Shown piece after piece: positions 34,385 through 46,587 of a stretch of DNA of 64,000 nt. The notes below the pieces were generated by a model. That model saw only the letters and a list, made by a program, of their open reading frames with translations, was not told the origin of the DNA and did no database searches. How positions within the stretch are numbered: position 1 is the first letter of the stretch; each line of letters starts with the position of its first letter. The position numbers and the translations under genes were made by a program. This DNA comes from Malania oleifera (Eukaryota > Streptophyta > Magnoliopsida > Santalales > Ximeniaceae): positions 70,081,101-70,145,100 of the forward strand of contig NC_080428.1 of NCBI RefSeq assembly GCF_029873635.1, read 5' to 3'.

Positions 34385-34693
34385 TATGGCAAGATTAAGT
34401 TGAAAAATCTCGTTTAACATTATTTATACACTAGCCTTCGTCAACGAGCCACGTCACCTCGTCGACGAGGTCAATAGGCAATTCGTCGACGAAATCTTTC
34501 CTCATCGACCAAATTCAGAATCTCCCAAAACCTCTCTTGGTATTTTCTCGTCAACAAAACATACCCTCGTCAATGAATCCAATTGTAACTTCGTCGACGA
34601 ACGTGGACCTATTGCCTCTTTCTTTTCCTTTCCAATTTCTATTTCCTCCCTTTCTAATATTATTTAAATATTATAATTATTCGGGTCACTACA
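32683..34693 (-). repeat. 5' LTR of G1 (2011 bp)
   Basis: On the + strand it reads TGTGACGACCTG...GGGTCACTACA. It contains GTACGCCAG-type minisatellite units (33680-33770), an (AT)n run (33138-33174), a TATA box on the minus strand (34421-34428), an (AG)n run (34328-34381, the CT leader) and TCGTCGACGA-type palindromes (34438-34600). It is related to the nested solo LTRs at 46588 and 51240. Confidence 0.85.
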
Positions 34694-35819
34694 CCAAGAG
34701 ATGAAATATGACGGCTAAATGTCGAGTTTATGAAATGTTGATTTTTATCGAGCTAGTTTATGACAGATATAATATGTCGGTTTTTACCGAAATAGTATCT
34801 AGCAGATATTTTCATAAAATTATGTATAACTTATGTCCTATACTATTTTATGAAATGAATTATGATTACAATTTTATACGATATAAATTGTCATATATGA
34901 TAGTAGAGCCCTGTTGTTATGATCTCATGTTAAGAGCATGGTACCATAGCTATATGTATGTAGGGGTACAACCACATGTTTCAGATAGAGTGTGGATATG
35001 GGAAAGGCGATTGGTGGCTTGGGTAAAGTACTCCCCGATGCAGAAACTCCGAGGCTCCATCCGATGCAGTAATTCCGGATGACTCTACCTTCGGGCATAT
35101 GGTAGGCACCATCGTAATACTATTATGTTTGACTTAGCTATAGTCGGCCGACTATATGCTAGGTCCAGCCTCCGGGCCACACAACCTGTCATGGGGGGAA
35201 GCATGTCTATGTTTATGTTAGCGTGATAAAGCTATTCTAGTAGTTCAGGTTGTATCTTCTAGGCATATATGGGCATATTTACTATAAAAAAAAGACTATA
35301 TTGAGCCAATAGTATGTATTTTCATATTTACAGAGCAATACAGATTTTAAATTGCCAATTAAATGTATTTAAATGTTAGCAATGTATGTACACACGAAAT
35401 CTCATGCTAGCCACACACTGATGATAGTATAATCTGTCTTACTGAGAGGTGTCTCACCCTAGTATACAAATGTTGTTTAAGGTCCTCTGAGGGATCGAGT
35501 CTAGCATTCTGTCGGGCTGAGTTTACATAGTGGATAGTCCTTCCTAGAGTTGGTGAGATATTAGACAGTATCTGTCTCTTTTGGGAATTGTCATAGCATA
35601 TTATGTTTTTAGTTATGTATGGATGTATATGGGAAACAGTTGGAAACTCTGGTAAGTATTAGATGCGTATGTATTTCCACTGTGTATATTTATATAGATC
35701 AGCATGGAACACTCGTTTTTCCCTTGTTTGGGCAGGTTGTATATGTATGGTATCAAAGGGATGTATGTTATATATGTTTAGTAGAACTCTGGGCCCACCT
35801 AGAGGGCCAGGGCGCTACA
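34694..35819 (+). mobile_element. truncated LTR, 3' two-thirds
   Basis: It starts abruptly at the G1 border and ends GGGCGCTACA at 35819. It carries a GGTACCATAGCTATATG block, GGGCCACACAACCTGTCATG (near 35174) and ACTGAGAGGTGTCTCACCC (near 35441), in the order seen in the + oriented LTRs. Its first part, with promoter and palindromes, is missing, so it was cut before or during G1 insertion. Confidence 0.75.
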
Positions 35820-36565
35820 TACTTAGGGTATGGGACATTAGTTTTCAAATCCAAGTTGTTATGTCTACTTGGATATTTGGGGCATTAGTTCCCAAATCTA
35901 AATAGCCACTTCTAAGTTGTTCCGACTATTTTGAATATATGAGACATTAGTTCCCAAATTTGAGTAGTCATATTTAAGTTATTTGACTATCTCGTTAATT
36001 CGAGTAATCATATTCAAGTTGTTATGACTATCTCAACAATCCGATTAGTCATATTCAAGTTGTTTTGACTATCTTGACAATCCGAGTAGTCGCATTCAAG
36101 TTGTTTTGACTATCTCGTCAATTCAAGTAGTCGCATTCAATTTGTTTTGACTATCTCGTTAATTCGAGTAGTTATATTCAAGTTATTTTGACTATCTCGT
36201 TAATTCGAGTAGTCACATCCAAGTTATTTTGATATCTCGTTAATTTGAGTAATTGCAATCAAGTTGTTTGTGACTATCTCAAAGAGATGTGACAATAGTT
36301 TCCAAATCTAAATGGTCACATTCAAGTTATTTTGGCTATTTCGAAGGCACGTGGTATAAGGTCCCAAATTCGAATAGTCGCATTCAAGTTATTTTGCTAT
36401 CTCAAAGGCATGTGGCAATAGTTTTCAAATCTGAATAGTCACATTGAAGTTATTTTGGCTATTTCGGAGACACGTGACAAGAGGTCTCAAATTTGAATAG
36501 TCGCATTCAAATTATTTTGCTATCTCAGAGGCTTGTGACAATAGTTCCTACATCTGAATAGTCAT
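35820..36565. repeat. 41-bp tandem repeat array
   Basis: GACTATCT starts recur at 35985, 36026, 36067 and 36108, giving an exact 41-bp period. Each unit has TTAATTCGAGTAGTC.CATTCAAGTT variants. Toward both ends, longer units add a GGCA(A/T)TAGTT(C/T)(C/T)CAAAT block. The array starts exactly at the end of the truncated LTR. Confidence 0.85.
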
Positions 36566-37000
36566 ATTCAAGTGGAGTAGTAATGAAGAGATAGAGAAAA
36601 AGGGGAAGAAAATGAGAAGAAAATGACAAAAAATAAATAAAAAGGGGAGGAAAGTGACCGACTATGGCATTTCGGTGAGGTATTAGTCGCTGAAATGCAC
36701 GAGAGAAGCAGAGGGAGGGGATAAGCAAAACAACGCCATTTTGGGCTTAAGTGGAATGGCCAAAACAGCGATGTTTCACTTAAGCGCTAGGCGCATGTGT
36801 ACATGTGCCAGCCTTTTTTTTTTTTTTAAATAACAATTAAATATATATTTTTTAAAAATTAAATATTATAATATTATATTTACGTATTTTTATATTATTT
36901 TCTTGAAAAATTATTAAATTAATAAAAAGGAATAAAAAATAATAAAAATGCAGGTTTTCCAAAAAATGATAAAAAATTCTAGGAGTGTCCAAAAATGTCA

Positions 37001-37042
<42 letters not shown>

Positions 37043-37049
37043 AGAATTT
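36566..37049. other. non-coding spacer with long poly-A
   Basis: An A/G-rich stretch, a GCTTAAGTG inverted pair (about 36747 and 36777), then AT-rich DNA ending in a roughly 34-base A run (37007-37040). No gene is seen. Confidence 0.5.
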
Positions 37050-37840
37050 CACTTCAAGCTTCATGCAAAAGCCCAAAATTACAAGTTAATCCTCCTTACC
37101 ATTTCACACTGCACCGAATCACCTGATTCAGTAAAATTTGACAAAAAAATAAGCCAAAAAGTCGAAAACGATGATGCTTCTACCTCAATTTTCATGTCAA
37201 ATAGTGAAATTGTTGGGAGATATTATCTTACCATTTCAAACTACCTCAAATCACTTGGTGCAATGAGAATCGATGGGAAAATACTAGAAAAGTATGAAAA
37301 AATAGGGGTGTTACCTCGATTTGAGAGTCCAAAGTCAAAAACACTGTCAAATCTTTTCTTACTATTTTGGACCGCTTCGAAACACCCATAAAATAGTCAA
37401 ATTTTACAGAAAGCATGTAGAAATGCCTATAATGAGTTTTTTTTCCTCGATTTGCATGCACATTGACAAAAACACCATCATATCTCTTTTTACTATTTCG
37501 AATAGCTCCAAATCTCCCGTCACAGTCAAATTTGGCAAAAAACAAGTAGAAATGCCTATGACAAGGGTTTTGCCTCGATTGGTATGTACTTTGCCAAAAA
37601 TATTATTAGACCTCTTCTTACCATTTTGGATTGCTCCAAATCACCCAAAGCAATCAAATTTGGCAAAAATAGGCTAAAATGTATGGATTGATAAGGTTTT
37701 ACCTCAATTTGTATGCAAAAGGTCAAAACCAATTTCAAACCCCACCTTAAAGTTGTGGGCCACTCCGAATCATGCAAAATCAACAAAAATGACAAAACAA
37801 AGCGAAAGGGACAAAAATAAAAAAGGAAGAAGGAAGTAAG
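37050..37840. repeat. ~130-bp tandem array, about six copies
   Basis: CCTC(A/G)ATT marks unit starts at 37183, 37314, 37445, 37573 and 37702 (periods 131, 131, 128, 129). A further, weaker unit lies before the first. Units share TTACCATTT, CACCC..AA.CAATCAAATTT and GGCAAAAA blocks and are clearly diverged. Long open frames on both strands are a by-product. It may be a decayed satellite or the internal repeat of a retrotransposon. Confidence 0.85.
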
Positions 37841-38986
37841 AAGTTTGTCAACCTTCGTTTTGGGCATTCCATCAAAAATGGGCCATCGATAGGTCAAAAT
37901 GACTATTGATAGTTAGGAGATATATGTATTCTTAAATTACAGCAACTCATAGGAAAAAAAAATATGAATTTTCTTGTTTTATAAAATTAATAAAAAAAAT
38001 TGACTCACTCTAAAAATGAGCACTGCAAAGGCTATTCCAAATATAGGAGTTATATCATGAAATAATTAGCTCAAATATCAGATCGTCTCCTCAGGGAATG
38101 CAGATCGTTTTTAAATTCGCATAAAACAAAAATAAGAAAATAGTTTACTGAACACAATTCAAATTCGATTTCTTGGGATTTTTTTTAGAGCTTGTAATGA
38201 AATTAAAACAAAGCGGAACCTAAACTATGAATCTAACATGCATAAAGTAAATGACGAGAAACGAATAACAGTGACAAATGATGGGAAAATCAACACAACT
38301 AATATTTTTATCCAATGTTTCATTCAACTAATAAAATGACTATAGGAAAATTAAACCAACTAAACAACTCGATATCTAAACATTTGAATAATGACCCAAG
38401 ATAAGAATTTCATAAGTTCAACAAAAATACAAAAACATTCAATAGCAAACTAAACTCATCATAATAATAATCTAAACAAAAAAAAAAAAAAACCAAACAA
38501 GATCTTAAATCACAAATAACCCAATCCAAGTTCATTAATCTAACAAAGAGTCATTCAATAATGAGATAAACTCAACCTAATAATAACTTAAATAAAAAAA
38601 TGAAGCAGACAAGATCTTAACGAAAATGATTTAATCCAAAGATAAACTTAAACAAAATGTTGAAAAAATAACACTTGAGCAAGCAAAACCATTAAATAAA
38701 GAAAGCAAAACAAGATCTTAAACAAATTAAAATAAACCAAACTTAATAATGATTTAATTAAAAGTAAATTCCAACAACGACTTCAATAAAATTAACTAAA
38801 CATTAAATCAAAGCAAAGTTCCGATAAGATGTTTAAATTGACATTGAAGTAAAATAATCAAAGGTAAAGTTTCAACCAGAATTTTAAAATAACAGTAAGT
38901 GAAATAAAATAATTAAATAAAAGCAATAGAAAGAGAGAGAGAGAGAAGATGGTCGTATGTTGGAGTTGCTGTGTGCTCTCTACTGT
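37841..38986. other. A-rich, internally repetitive non-coding DNA
   Basis: AAACAAGATCTTAAA-type words recur near 38495, 38600 and 38710 among A-rich sequence. A TCAGATCGTCTCCTCAGGGA word near 38078 is the only higher-complexity part. I recognise no gene or element boundaries. Confidence 0.45.
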
Positions 38987-40819
38987 GGCGCGGAGTTTTT
39001 TTCCATTTTAACCCTGTATTTTTTAAATATATTAAATAATATTTTTTTGAGAAAATATTTCCCGAAATAACCCTGACGTAATCTCGCTACTTGGAGTAGA
39101 GAGATTTGCCACGTGTCATTTCCATAAAAAATATATTATTTAATATATTTTCAAAAAAATTAATAAATCGGGAAATAAATTATTCTGCGTAATAAATTAT
39201 TTCCTGATTTATTACGCAGAATAATTTTTTTAAAATATATATATTTTCATATTAAATATAAAGATAAATATATATATTTTTGAACAAATCTCAAAATTTT
39301 AAAATATATATTTTTATATTTTTCACTAAATCTCAAAAGCACTATCTTCTGTTTAAAATTTTAAAGCGATTCACATATTATTTTGGATACCTCAATTTAA
39401 TTTTTAAAAATTGCTAACAAATGATCCTAATTTGAATGTCTTTTTGATAATTAGGTAGAATTATATTTAATAAATAATAAATTAACAAAATGTAAAGAGA
39501 ATTATTTAGAGTTTGAAATGGTTTTTATTTACCGTTCGGCGACAAAGCCCCAAAATTGTCACCGGTTTTCTCTCCTCCCCAGAAAATCGTCCCCATTTTT
39601 CTCCTTTCTCAGCCAAAAATTTATTTTTTTCAATTTCTTTTATTTATTATATTTTCTGGGTATTTACACCCAATTTTATACCTTTTTTATATGTATATTC
39701 AAAATATTTTTTTTAAAAAGCTAAATTTTTATAACTTTTTAAAATTTTAAATATTAGAAAATGAAAAATATCTTCCACAACTAAGCAAGTCTTTAACATT
39801 TTTTTTTCTCATCTCTTATAATAAAGATAATCCATCTTTACTTTGAATAATAAATGTATACATAATTATCATATCTTAATCTTCTCTCATTTTTTTTTAT
39901 TAATTGAACAAAACAATAAGTGGAAACACCTAAAAAGTAGTCTTAGAAAAAGTATCCCACATAATTAGAATCCACAAATAAATAAATTAATTACACAAAT
40001 CTTTGACTTAGAGAATATTTAACCTCAAAAAAGCCAACACACTTTTTTTTTTGTTTCTTAAAAAGAATCAACTTTTTACTTTGATTTTTTCTATTCATCG
40101 ATCATAAAAAATTAGTTAATAATTAAAATAAAAATTTATATTTGGGAATTTGAATTCGAGAATCAAATTTAAATTTGGGTAAAATTATAAAAAAAATATT
40201 TATTTTTTGTACAAATACATAAAAATCATATTCATAATTTAAATTTCAAACTCTAAATATATATATTATTATTTTTAAATATTTTTTTAAAATGAATAAA
40301 ATTTTTGAACGTTATATTTTCTGTCCCTTTAACAAACTGTCAGTGTATATATATATATATATATATTGTCAACAATATTTGTTGTGTCAAACTCTAAATA
40401 ATATTTGTTGTGTCAATATATATATATATATATATATATATTGACACAACAATATATATATTAATTTCAGGGTACAATTAAAATTGATAATTTAAAATAA
40501 AGTTTAAAATTTCAATTTATTATACAATAAATTTTTTTAATATTCTTTTTTTAAAATAATAAATTGGGAAATAAATTATTCTACGTAATAAATTATTTCC
40601 TGATTTACTACGCAGAATAATTTATTTTCTAAACTTTTATTTTTTTAAAAAATATATTAAATAATTTTTTTTTATGTAAATGACACGTGTCAAATCTCGC
40701 TACTCTAAGTAACGAGATTACGTTAGGATTATTTCGGAAAATATTTTTCCAGAAAAAGTATTTTATATATATTTAAAAAAGAAAGCGATAAAATGGAAAA
40801 AAAACTCCTGCGGCGCGCC
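38987..40819. mobile_element. TIR transposon-like element with ~250-bp terminal inverted repeats
   Basis: The left arm (38987-39232) and right arm (40545-40819) are inverted copies. Both carry GGCGCG...GGAGTTTTTTT, TTCCATTTTA, CGAAATAA(C/T)CCT.ACGTAATCTCG, (A/C)CACGTGTCATTT and a GGAAATAAATTATTCT(G/A)CGTA end. Each arm holds its own hairpin (TTATTCTGCGTAATAAAT with its inverted copy). The middle is AT-rich with no transposase motif. Long arms suggest a non-autonomous Mutator-like or foldback element. A TSD could not be fixed: the flanks CTCTCTACT and CTCCCTATG agree only in part. Confidence 0.7.
40402..40460. repeat. perfect hairpin with (TA)n centre
   Basis: ATATTTGTTGTGTCAA, a TA run and TTGACACAACAATAT form a long palindrome within the TIR element. 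It could extrude as a cruciform, and it is the kind of site that expands during replication. Confidence 0.75.
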
Positions 40820-42600
40820 TCCCTATGAGATAAGACAAAGCAAAGCTACCCAACCCTAGCTACCCCTTTCTTTTAAACTTCCCAACCTTTTTTAAGCCCT
40901 CGGCGCATGGCCTTTGTTCACGCGTGGGCTTTTCAAATCACATGCATGCGGACGGCCACGAGTTGCATGCACATGACTCTCCTTTTCATGCGGCGCCTCT
41001 TCCCAGCGACCTCCTTCTCTGCACACGGCCCTAGAATCAACTGGTGCAACACGACCAACTGCTGCCTCTCCAAAGTCAGGATCCAATACCTCTTCAGTTG
41101 CAGAATCATCACCGTCCACAGAAAATGTTCGCACCTTGAAACTTGCAGGCGTCAAACCTCGACTCTATGGCAGTCCATTGTTTTCTCACAGCTCATCTTC
41201 AATCACTCACTAATGGTAGCCAATGACAAATTGTAATCACACATAGAATTGCATGCAGTGAGGATGCCATTTGCACAACAGATCCCTTTATGCATATTCC
41301 TGATAGCATCCCTAGACATGTGTTACATTCCCAACGATAGCATGTATTAAACATGAACATTCGTAAATTTACGATAAAATTAGGATAATTATCTTGATGT
41401 TATCCAATAAGTTCAATGGTTAAAATATTGAATATAATTAAGTATTTAATTAAAATATTAACACTTAATTAATATATTTAAATACTTAATTACACAATTT
41501 TGATGCGTAATTAAAAATAACTAGTAAGTAAGAAATAACTAGATTTCTTTTTTAAAACATCATGAATATAAATAATCATTTTATAAAATAAATATTCAAC
41601 AAATCAAAAAACAAAAGTATTGATTTAAATATGTTGGCCTCCTTATAAAATTTTGTGAAATGAAAAACATATATATCATGCAATAGTTTGTAATTAGATA
41701 GAAGTTACATGCAATGATGTGTCATTATTTTCCTTAAAAAAGGACTTTTAAATTAAAATAAGAACGAATATTCCATGCATTGTCATCAAGTAATCACAAG
41801 ATTATGGAATGAAACTCTTGCCTATTAGTAATGAAATAAACTGTTCATAAATTTTCGAGCATGAAAAAAGTCATTTCATAATATTTTTTTTATAATTAAA
41901 TCTATGACATGAATGGTATAAACTCCTCAATAATTATTATTTTTTATTTTTGTATACTCAAAGTCTCAAATTTAAAATCGAAACTCAAATCTTTACCTAA
42001 CTTATTAAAAGACGTTGGTGACATACAATGCAACAATATTTATCAACTTGTTCTTCGAAAAAAAAACTCTTTAATCAGATTAAAAATAAATATTTAGTGG
42101 AAATTTCTTAATACTATAAGAATTTAACCAAACATATCTAATTGTAAAGGGTAACATCAACCTCATCTAAATCTAAAAGCAATATGTGTATGGTCAAAGT
42201 CTCCTCATGTATTTTATCCTCTGTACATCCTTTGATTTTTATTTATTGTTTTGTTTGGTGTGACATCGTGGATGTTGAAAATCTTTCTATTAGCCATCAT
42301 CATGATATTATTGTTTATCTTTCTCAAAACAAGAATTAATCAGTGACTCAAATTAAATTCTAAATATCAACATTGTTTAACTATTTTTAGTACATAAGAT
42401 TATTTATGGAAGTATGAATTTCAAGTTTTAGATTTATAGTTAGGTGAAAACCATGATACCTAATCATTAAAGCTTTCTGGTGATTTTTTAAGTATTTGTA
42501 CACTCTTTCTATCATAAAGACGTACCAATTCTTATTTTGTTTTGTCTCCTATCCTGACTTAGCTCGATTAGATGTAAAGAAACTTGACTCATTTTGCTAA
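40820..42600. other. intergenic DNA with one short open segment
   Basis: The first 350 bp are GC-richer. On the minus strand they hold an open stretch (41155-40892) reading [20 protein letters not shown] and [20 protein letters not shown]. Its composition looks protein-like, but it matches no family I can name with confidence. The rest (41300-42600) is AT-rich without features. Confidence 0.45.
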
Positions 42601-42605
42601 CCTAT

Positions 42606-43214
42606 TGTTAGCACCGGAGGAATCCATAAGTGGTATTAATACACATGAGTGAGTGTCAACTTGATTCAAAAGCTTAAGTCTATTGGGTCTTGAGCCCAAC
42701 CATGTATATAAGCACCCATTATCCACTCAAATTTTTCAACGTGGGACAAACTCACAAGTGGAATTCTCAACAATCTCCCCTTTACTTATGAGTTTCAACT
42801 GCTCCCCTTTGAATGAAAATCGTCTCCCTTATAGGAGTAAGCTCAATTCCCCAATAGTTGCTCTACTGGACCTTACCACTGGTGCCTTACGTGGCTCGAA
42901 TTACATTGCCCGTGCCTCCAAACCAATCCTACCTCCCACGTTTTGACCCTATTCGAATCCCCTCAGTCATAGACTTGGTCCTCCAACTGTTAGCACGTCA
43001 AAAGAATTAGCTTCACATCTCGACTTTTACGATGTTGCTCACCCAAAGTTACGAACTGTCGGTTCTGATACCAGTTATTAGCACCGGAGGAGCCCAGGAA
43101 TGGTCTTAATACACATAAGTAAGTGCCAACTTGATCCAAAGGCTTAGCTTTTGGATCAAATTGGTGTTCATCCATGTGTATCAAGCCCACCCATTGACTC
43201 CTCTAGTCCTAACA
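42606..43214 (-). mobile_element. TRIM (miniature LTR retrotransposon), TSD CCTAT
   Basis: The terminal repeats are 42606-42772 and 43076-43214, with ends TGTTAG...CAACA and TATTAG...CTAACA on the + strand. The perfect duplication CCTAT is at 42601-42605 and 43215-43219. In minus orientation there is a primer site TGGTATCAGAACC (43061-43073) next to the inner end of the right repeat. A purine-rich tract (GGGGAGAT, 42773-42780) lies next to the left repeat. The ~300-bp interior has no coding capacity, as expected for a TRIM moved by other elements' enzymes. Confidence 0.9.
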
Positions 43215-43219
43215 CCTAT

Positions 43220-43557
43220 ACAGGGTAATCACATAATAAGTCAGTTCTTAAATTTTGCTTGTCTCTCAAGTGCATTTCTTTTAAGAAGCTAGGATTAACC
43301 ATGTACTATACTTGCTAATCATGTATTTGGGATCATCTTTCTAATCATGTATTTGGGATCATGGATTTTAAACCTTTAATTTTGGGTTTGTATATGTTGA
43401 TGCCACAAACCATATTTCAATTTTGCATTCACAGACTATGGCCATCATCTACAACAAAGAAAACCAAAAAACTTAAGAATCTCTAGATAATTTTCAAGGA
43501 CCTTCTTCAATACTCAAGTCAGACCTAAAATAAAACATACATGATTGTGACCATAAT
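43220..43557. other. spacer between TRIM and the LTR field
   Basis: About 340 bp of ordinary AT-rich DNA with a short direct repeat (AATCATGTATTTGGGATCAT, near 43318 and 43342). No gene is seen. Confidence 0.5.
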
Positions 43558-43844
43558 TGTAGAGACCCAAATAATTATTGTTATTTAATAACAGAAGAGG
43601 GAAAGAAAAGTAAACAGGGTCTCATCGAGGAACACAAGGGATTCATTGACGAGAGCACATGAGGGGCTCATCGACAGGGACGTGTCTTGTCAACGAGAAG
43701 ATACCGAGGGGATTTATCACTGTTCTGAATTTCGTTGACGAGGAGTAAGCATTCGTCGAGGAATTTCCTTCTTGACCTTGTCAACAAAGGTCAGTGTATA
43801 AATAGGCCCAACCCTCATTTTTTTTGGCCAAAAAAACCATGAAA

Positions 43845-43918
<74 letters not shown>

Positions 43919-44903
43919 AATTCGTCCCTCGTCTCTTCTCTTTAAGATTTCGGACCGGATTCTCGCCAGTTCGATGATCTGAAGCCACCACAATACTCCT
44001 GAGAAAGTTCTCTGCAAATGTACTAGAGTGGATTGTCGGTGGGGCTACCTTGAAATTCATCCCAAATTCAGGGTAAAACTTTTTATTCGAAATTTGGTCT
44101 TTTTATAGTTATAGGAAATGTTGTGTATGAAGAAATACTGAAGTTTAATTCTGAGAGATGTTGATTTCAGGGTATTGAATAGGAAACCCTGCGAGTGCAG
44201 GACCATAATATTTTATGGGATTTTTCAGAAGTCAGGTAAGTGAATAAATTAAAGCAGTGATTTTTCCATGAAAATTATTATGAAATTATTAGTAAATTTA
44301 TGTTCAAAAAGCAAGTATTATATGTGAGTATCACTGAGAAAATATAAATTTGGGAAAATACTGTTGTTACATTGGAATGTATGTTTTTAGTATAATATGC
44401 CAGAAAATATGATTTCAGTATAGAATGTATGGTTTTATTCAGTATTGTGTGGCATGAATATTATTTTTATGTAAATTATATGATGTCAAGGTAATTTTGC
44501 AAATATAGTATATTTCAGTGATTTTCAGAGATTATGAAATAATGCAGTACATTATAATTTTTAAATACATAATAAACAAATTATTTATTCAGATTGATAC
44601 GTATGAAATGTTTGGCGTAAGGCCATGAATGATAGTTGGCGCAAGGCCATGTATTTATACTAGAAATGTGTTTGAAACTGGGTTATGTGATTTGCACTAA
44701 GAATAAAGAGAGTATGATATATATGTTGAAATGTTTTATGCAGAAATGAAGATTATGGAAACCAATTATATTTTATTCACTGAATGGTGATGATACGAGA
44801 TTCGAAATATGAGAAATGATGAAAAGTGGAATACAGAAATGTTTTATTGAGAACGATGAATTGTGATATACCAATGTGTATTTTACTAGAAAATGATGGA
44901 ATA

Positions 44904-44944
<41 letters not shown>

Positions 44945-46587
44945 AAATGAGAAAATAAGAAATATCGATATGCTTTATTGAGAAATGTGGAAATACGTGA
45001 AATGAGATATATACTATTATGAGATAGAATGTGTACTAATCTGACGGGACTCAAACAGAAAATGGTGAGAATATTTCTGATGTAATGAAATATACCAACA
45101 TACTGAAATGTGAATACTAAAATGTGAATACTGAAATGCGAATATTGAAATGTGGAAATGAGAACCCTGATGGACTGGAGTTGGATAGAGAGCACGGTAC
45201 CGTTGCTAGGAAGGTGTTAGTGCAATCATACGGTCTCGTGAAGAGTGTGGCATGGCAGTCAATTGAGTCAGTGAGAAGGGTAGTTTTGCCACCTAGCGCC
45301 CGGACTAGAAGTGGGCAGGTCAATCATACTACAAACAGACAGTTTCCTTGTTTTGATCTAATTGGGTGGGCCAACCGTGGTTAGGTCCGGCCTTCAAGCC
45401 GCACAACCTGGTCATGGAGGGAAACATGACGATGTGAATATCCTCAGGGCAGCCATAAGTTACAGACATAATGTGTATTTGTTACTGGTGGACACTCATG
45501 AGCTAGTTTGTGAAATGAAAATGAAAAATGAAAGAGTGTGAGTTTAATTGCATAAATAATTAGGGCGAAGTAAAACTCTTTGCCTGAGGGCTTACTAAGT
45601 AAGGTGAGTGCCCTGATAAGTATCAGTTGTAGACGCACCAGAGTTAATCGGGTAAGGTTACAAACGATATTAGAGCAAAGGGGCGCTACATGTATAGGCA
45701 TGTAATCTCCCCTATCCTCGAGAACTTTCTATCACGCCCCGAACCCGAAAATGGGAACCAGGGGTGAAAATGTAAACCAACCAGTCCCTGTACCATACAA
45801 AACATCCAAAGATACAGGATAATGGACAAGGGGGCGACCCCGTGGAGTTCCGAGGCACCCTATACACATCCAAACATAACAGAACATACGCAGCAGAGTA
45901 AGGACTTACTATATACATATAGTATCATACCAGAGTCTACACAAGGACAGAATCAAGGTTCCATCAAATAACATACAAATGGGTGCCCAACATATCTCAA
46001 AACAGAAACCCACAAAATACAAGTCCTAGCACTTACCCCAAGCACTACCCGCAGTATACTGGCCACTACGCTCCCTACACTAGGACGCTAGTTCCAGTTA
46101 CTCGAAAGACTTGTAAAAAATGAACGTACAGTAGGGGTGAGACGTCTCTCAGTAAGGAAGAACATAGGTTATATCAGTGTGTGGCATTTGAGTGTTATCA
46201 TGATGCAACATACATGCAGTTAAATGCAGTTCCACTACTAATTTCACAACAGTGCATACACGCACGCACACACATGATCAGTAATCCTAGTGTCGTCACA
46301 CCCATCGACCCGAAGCCGGCCCACGACATATGGCGTTGGCCAGCAGCCAACCCGTGAACACGGCGCCACCGGCACATGGCTAGTCCCCAACTCACATGGC
46401 ATCGTATTGGCGCTAAACTGGTGGATCCACACCCTTCGGATATAGAGTCGGACACTCTGCAAATCTATGGCCAGCGATTTCATACACCCTCGGATATAAA
46501 GTCGGACACTCTCAGTACTTGGAACAATTCGAAACCGCGTCCCTACTAGCATTTCAATCAATCACACACACACATGCATGCTCATAT

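Larger units (their letters stand above)
23389..34693 (-). mobile_element. Ty3/gypsy element G1 (decayed, possibly chimeric)
   Basis: In minus orientation it has a 5' LTR (34693-32683), a tRNA-iMet-type primer site, gag, a doubled protease region, RT, RNase H, integrase, a polypurine tract and a 3' LTR (27037 down to about 23389). A solo LTR splits the 3' LTR. The two LTRs of G1 are clearly diverged at their starts (TGTAGTGACCC versus TGTAACGATCTG). The outer flanks (CCAAG on the right, TATAC on the left) do not form a target duplication. The element is therefore very old, rearranged, or a recombinant of two related elements. All reading frames are broken. Confidence 0.75.

Noticed and set aside
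34694-35819. A complete solo LTR
   Set aside because: Only the 3' part with the GTGTCTCACCC block is present; there is no TATA box, palindrome cluster or left terminus.
37050-37840. CRISPR-like array
   Set aside because: Units are about 130 bp, diverged throughout and without distinct repeats and spacers, in a plant nuclear context; it is a decayed tandem repeat.
43717-44017. Open frames with long Arg-Glu repeats
   Set aside because: They are translations of the (CT)n/(GA)n microsatellite in the LTR leader, not genes.
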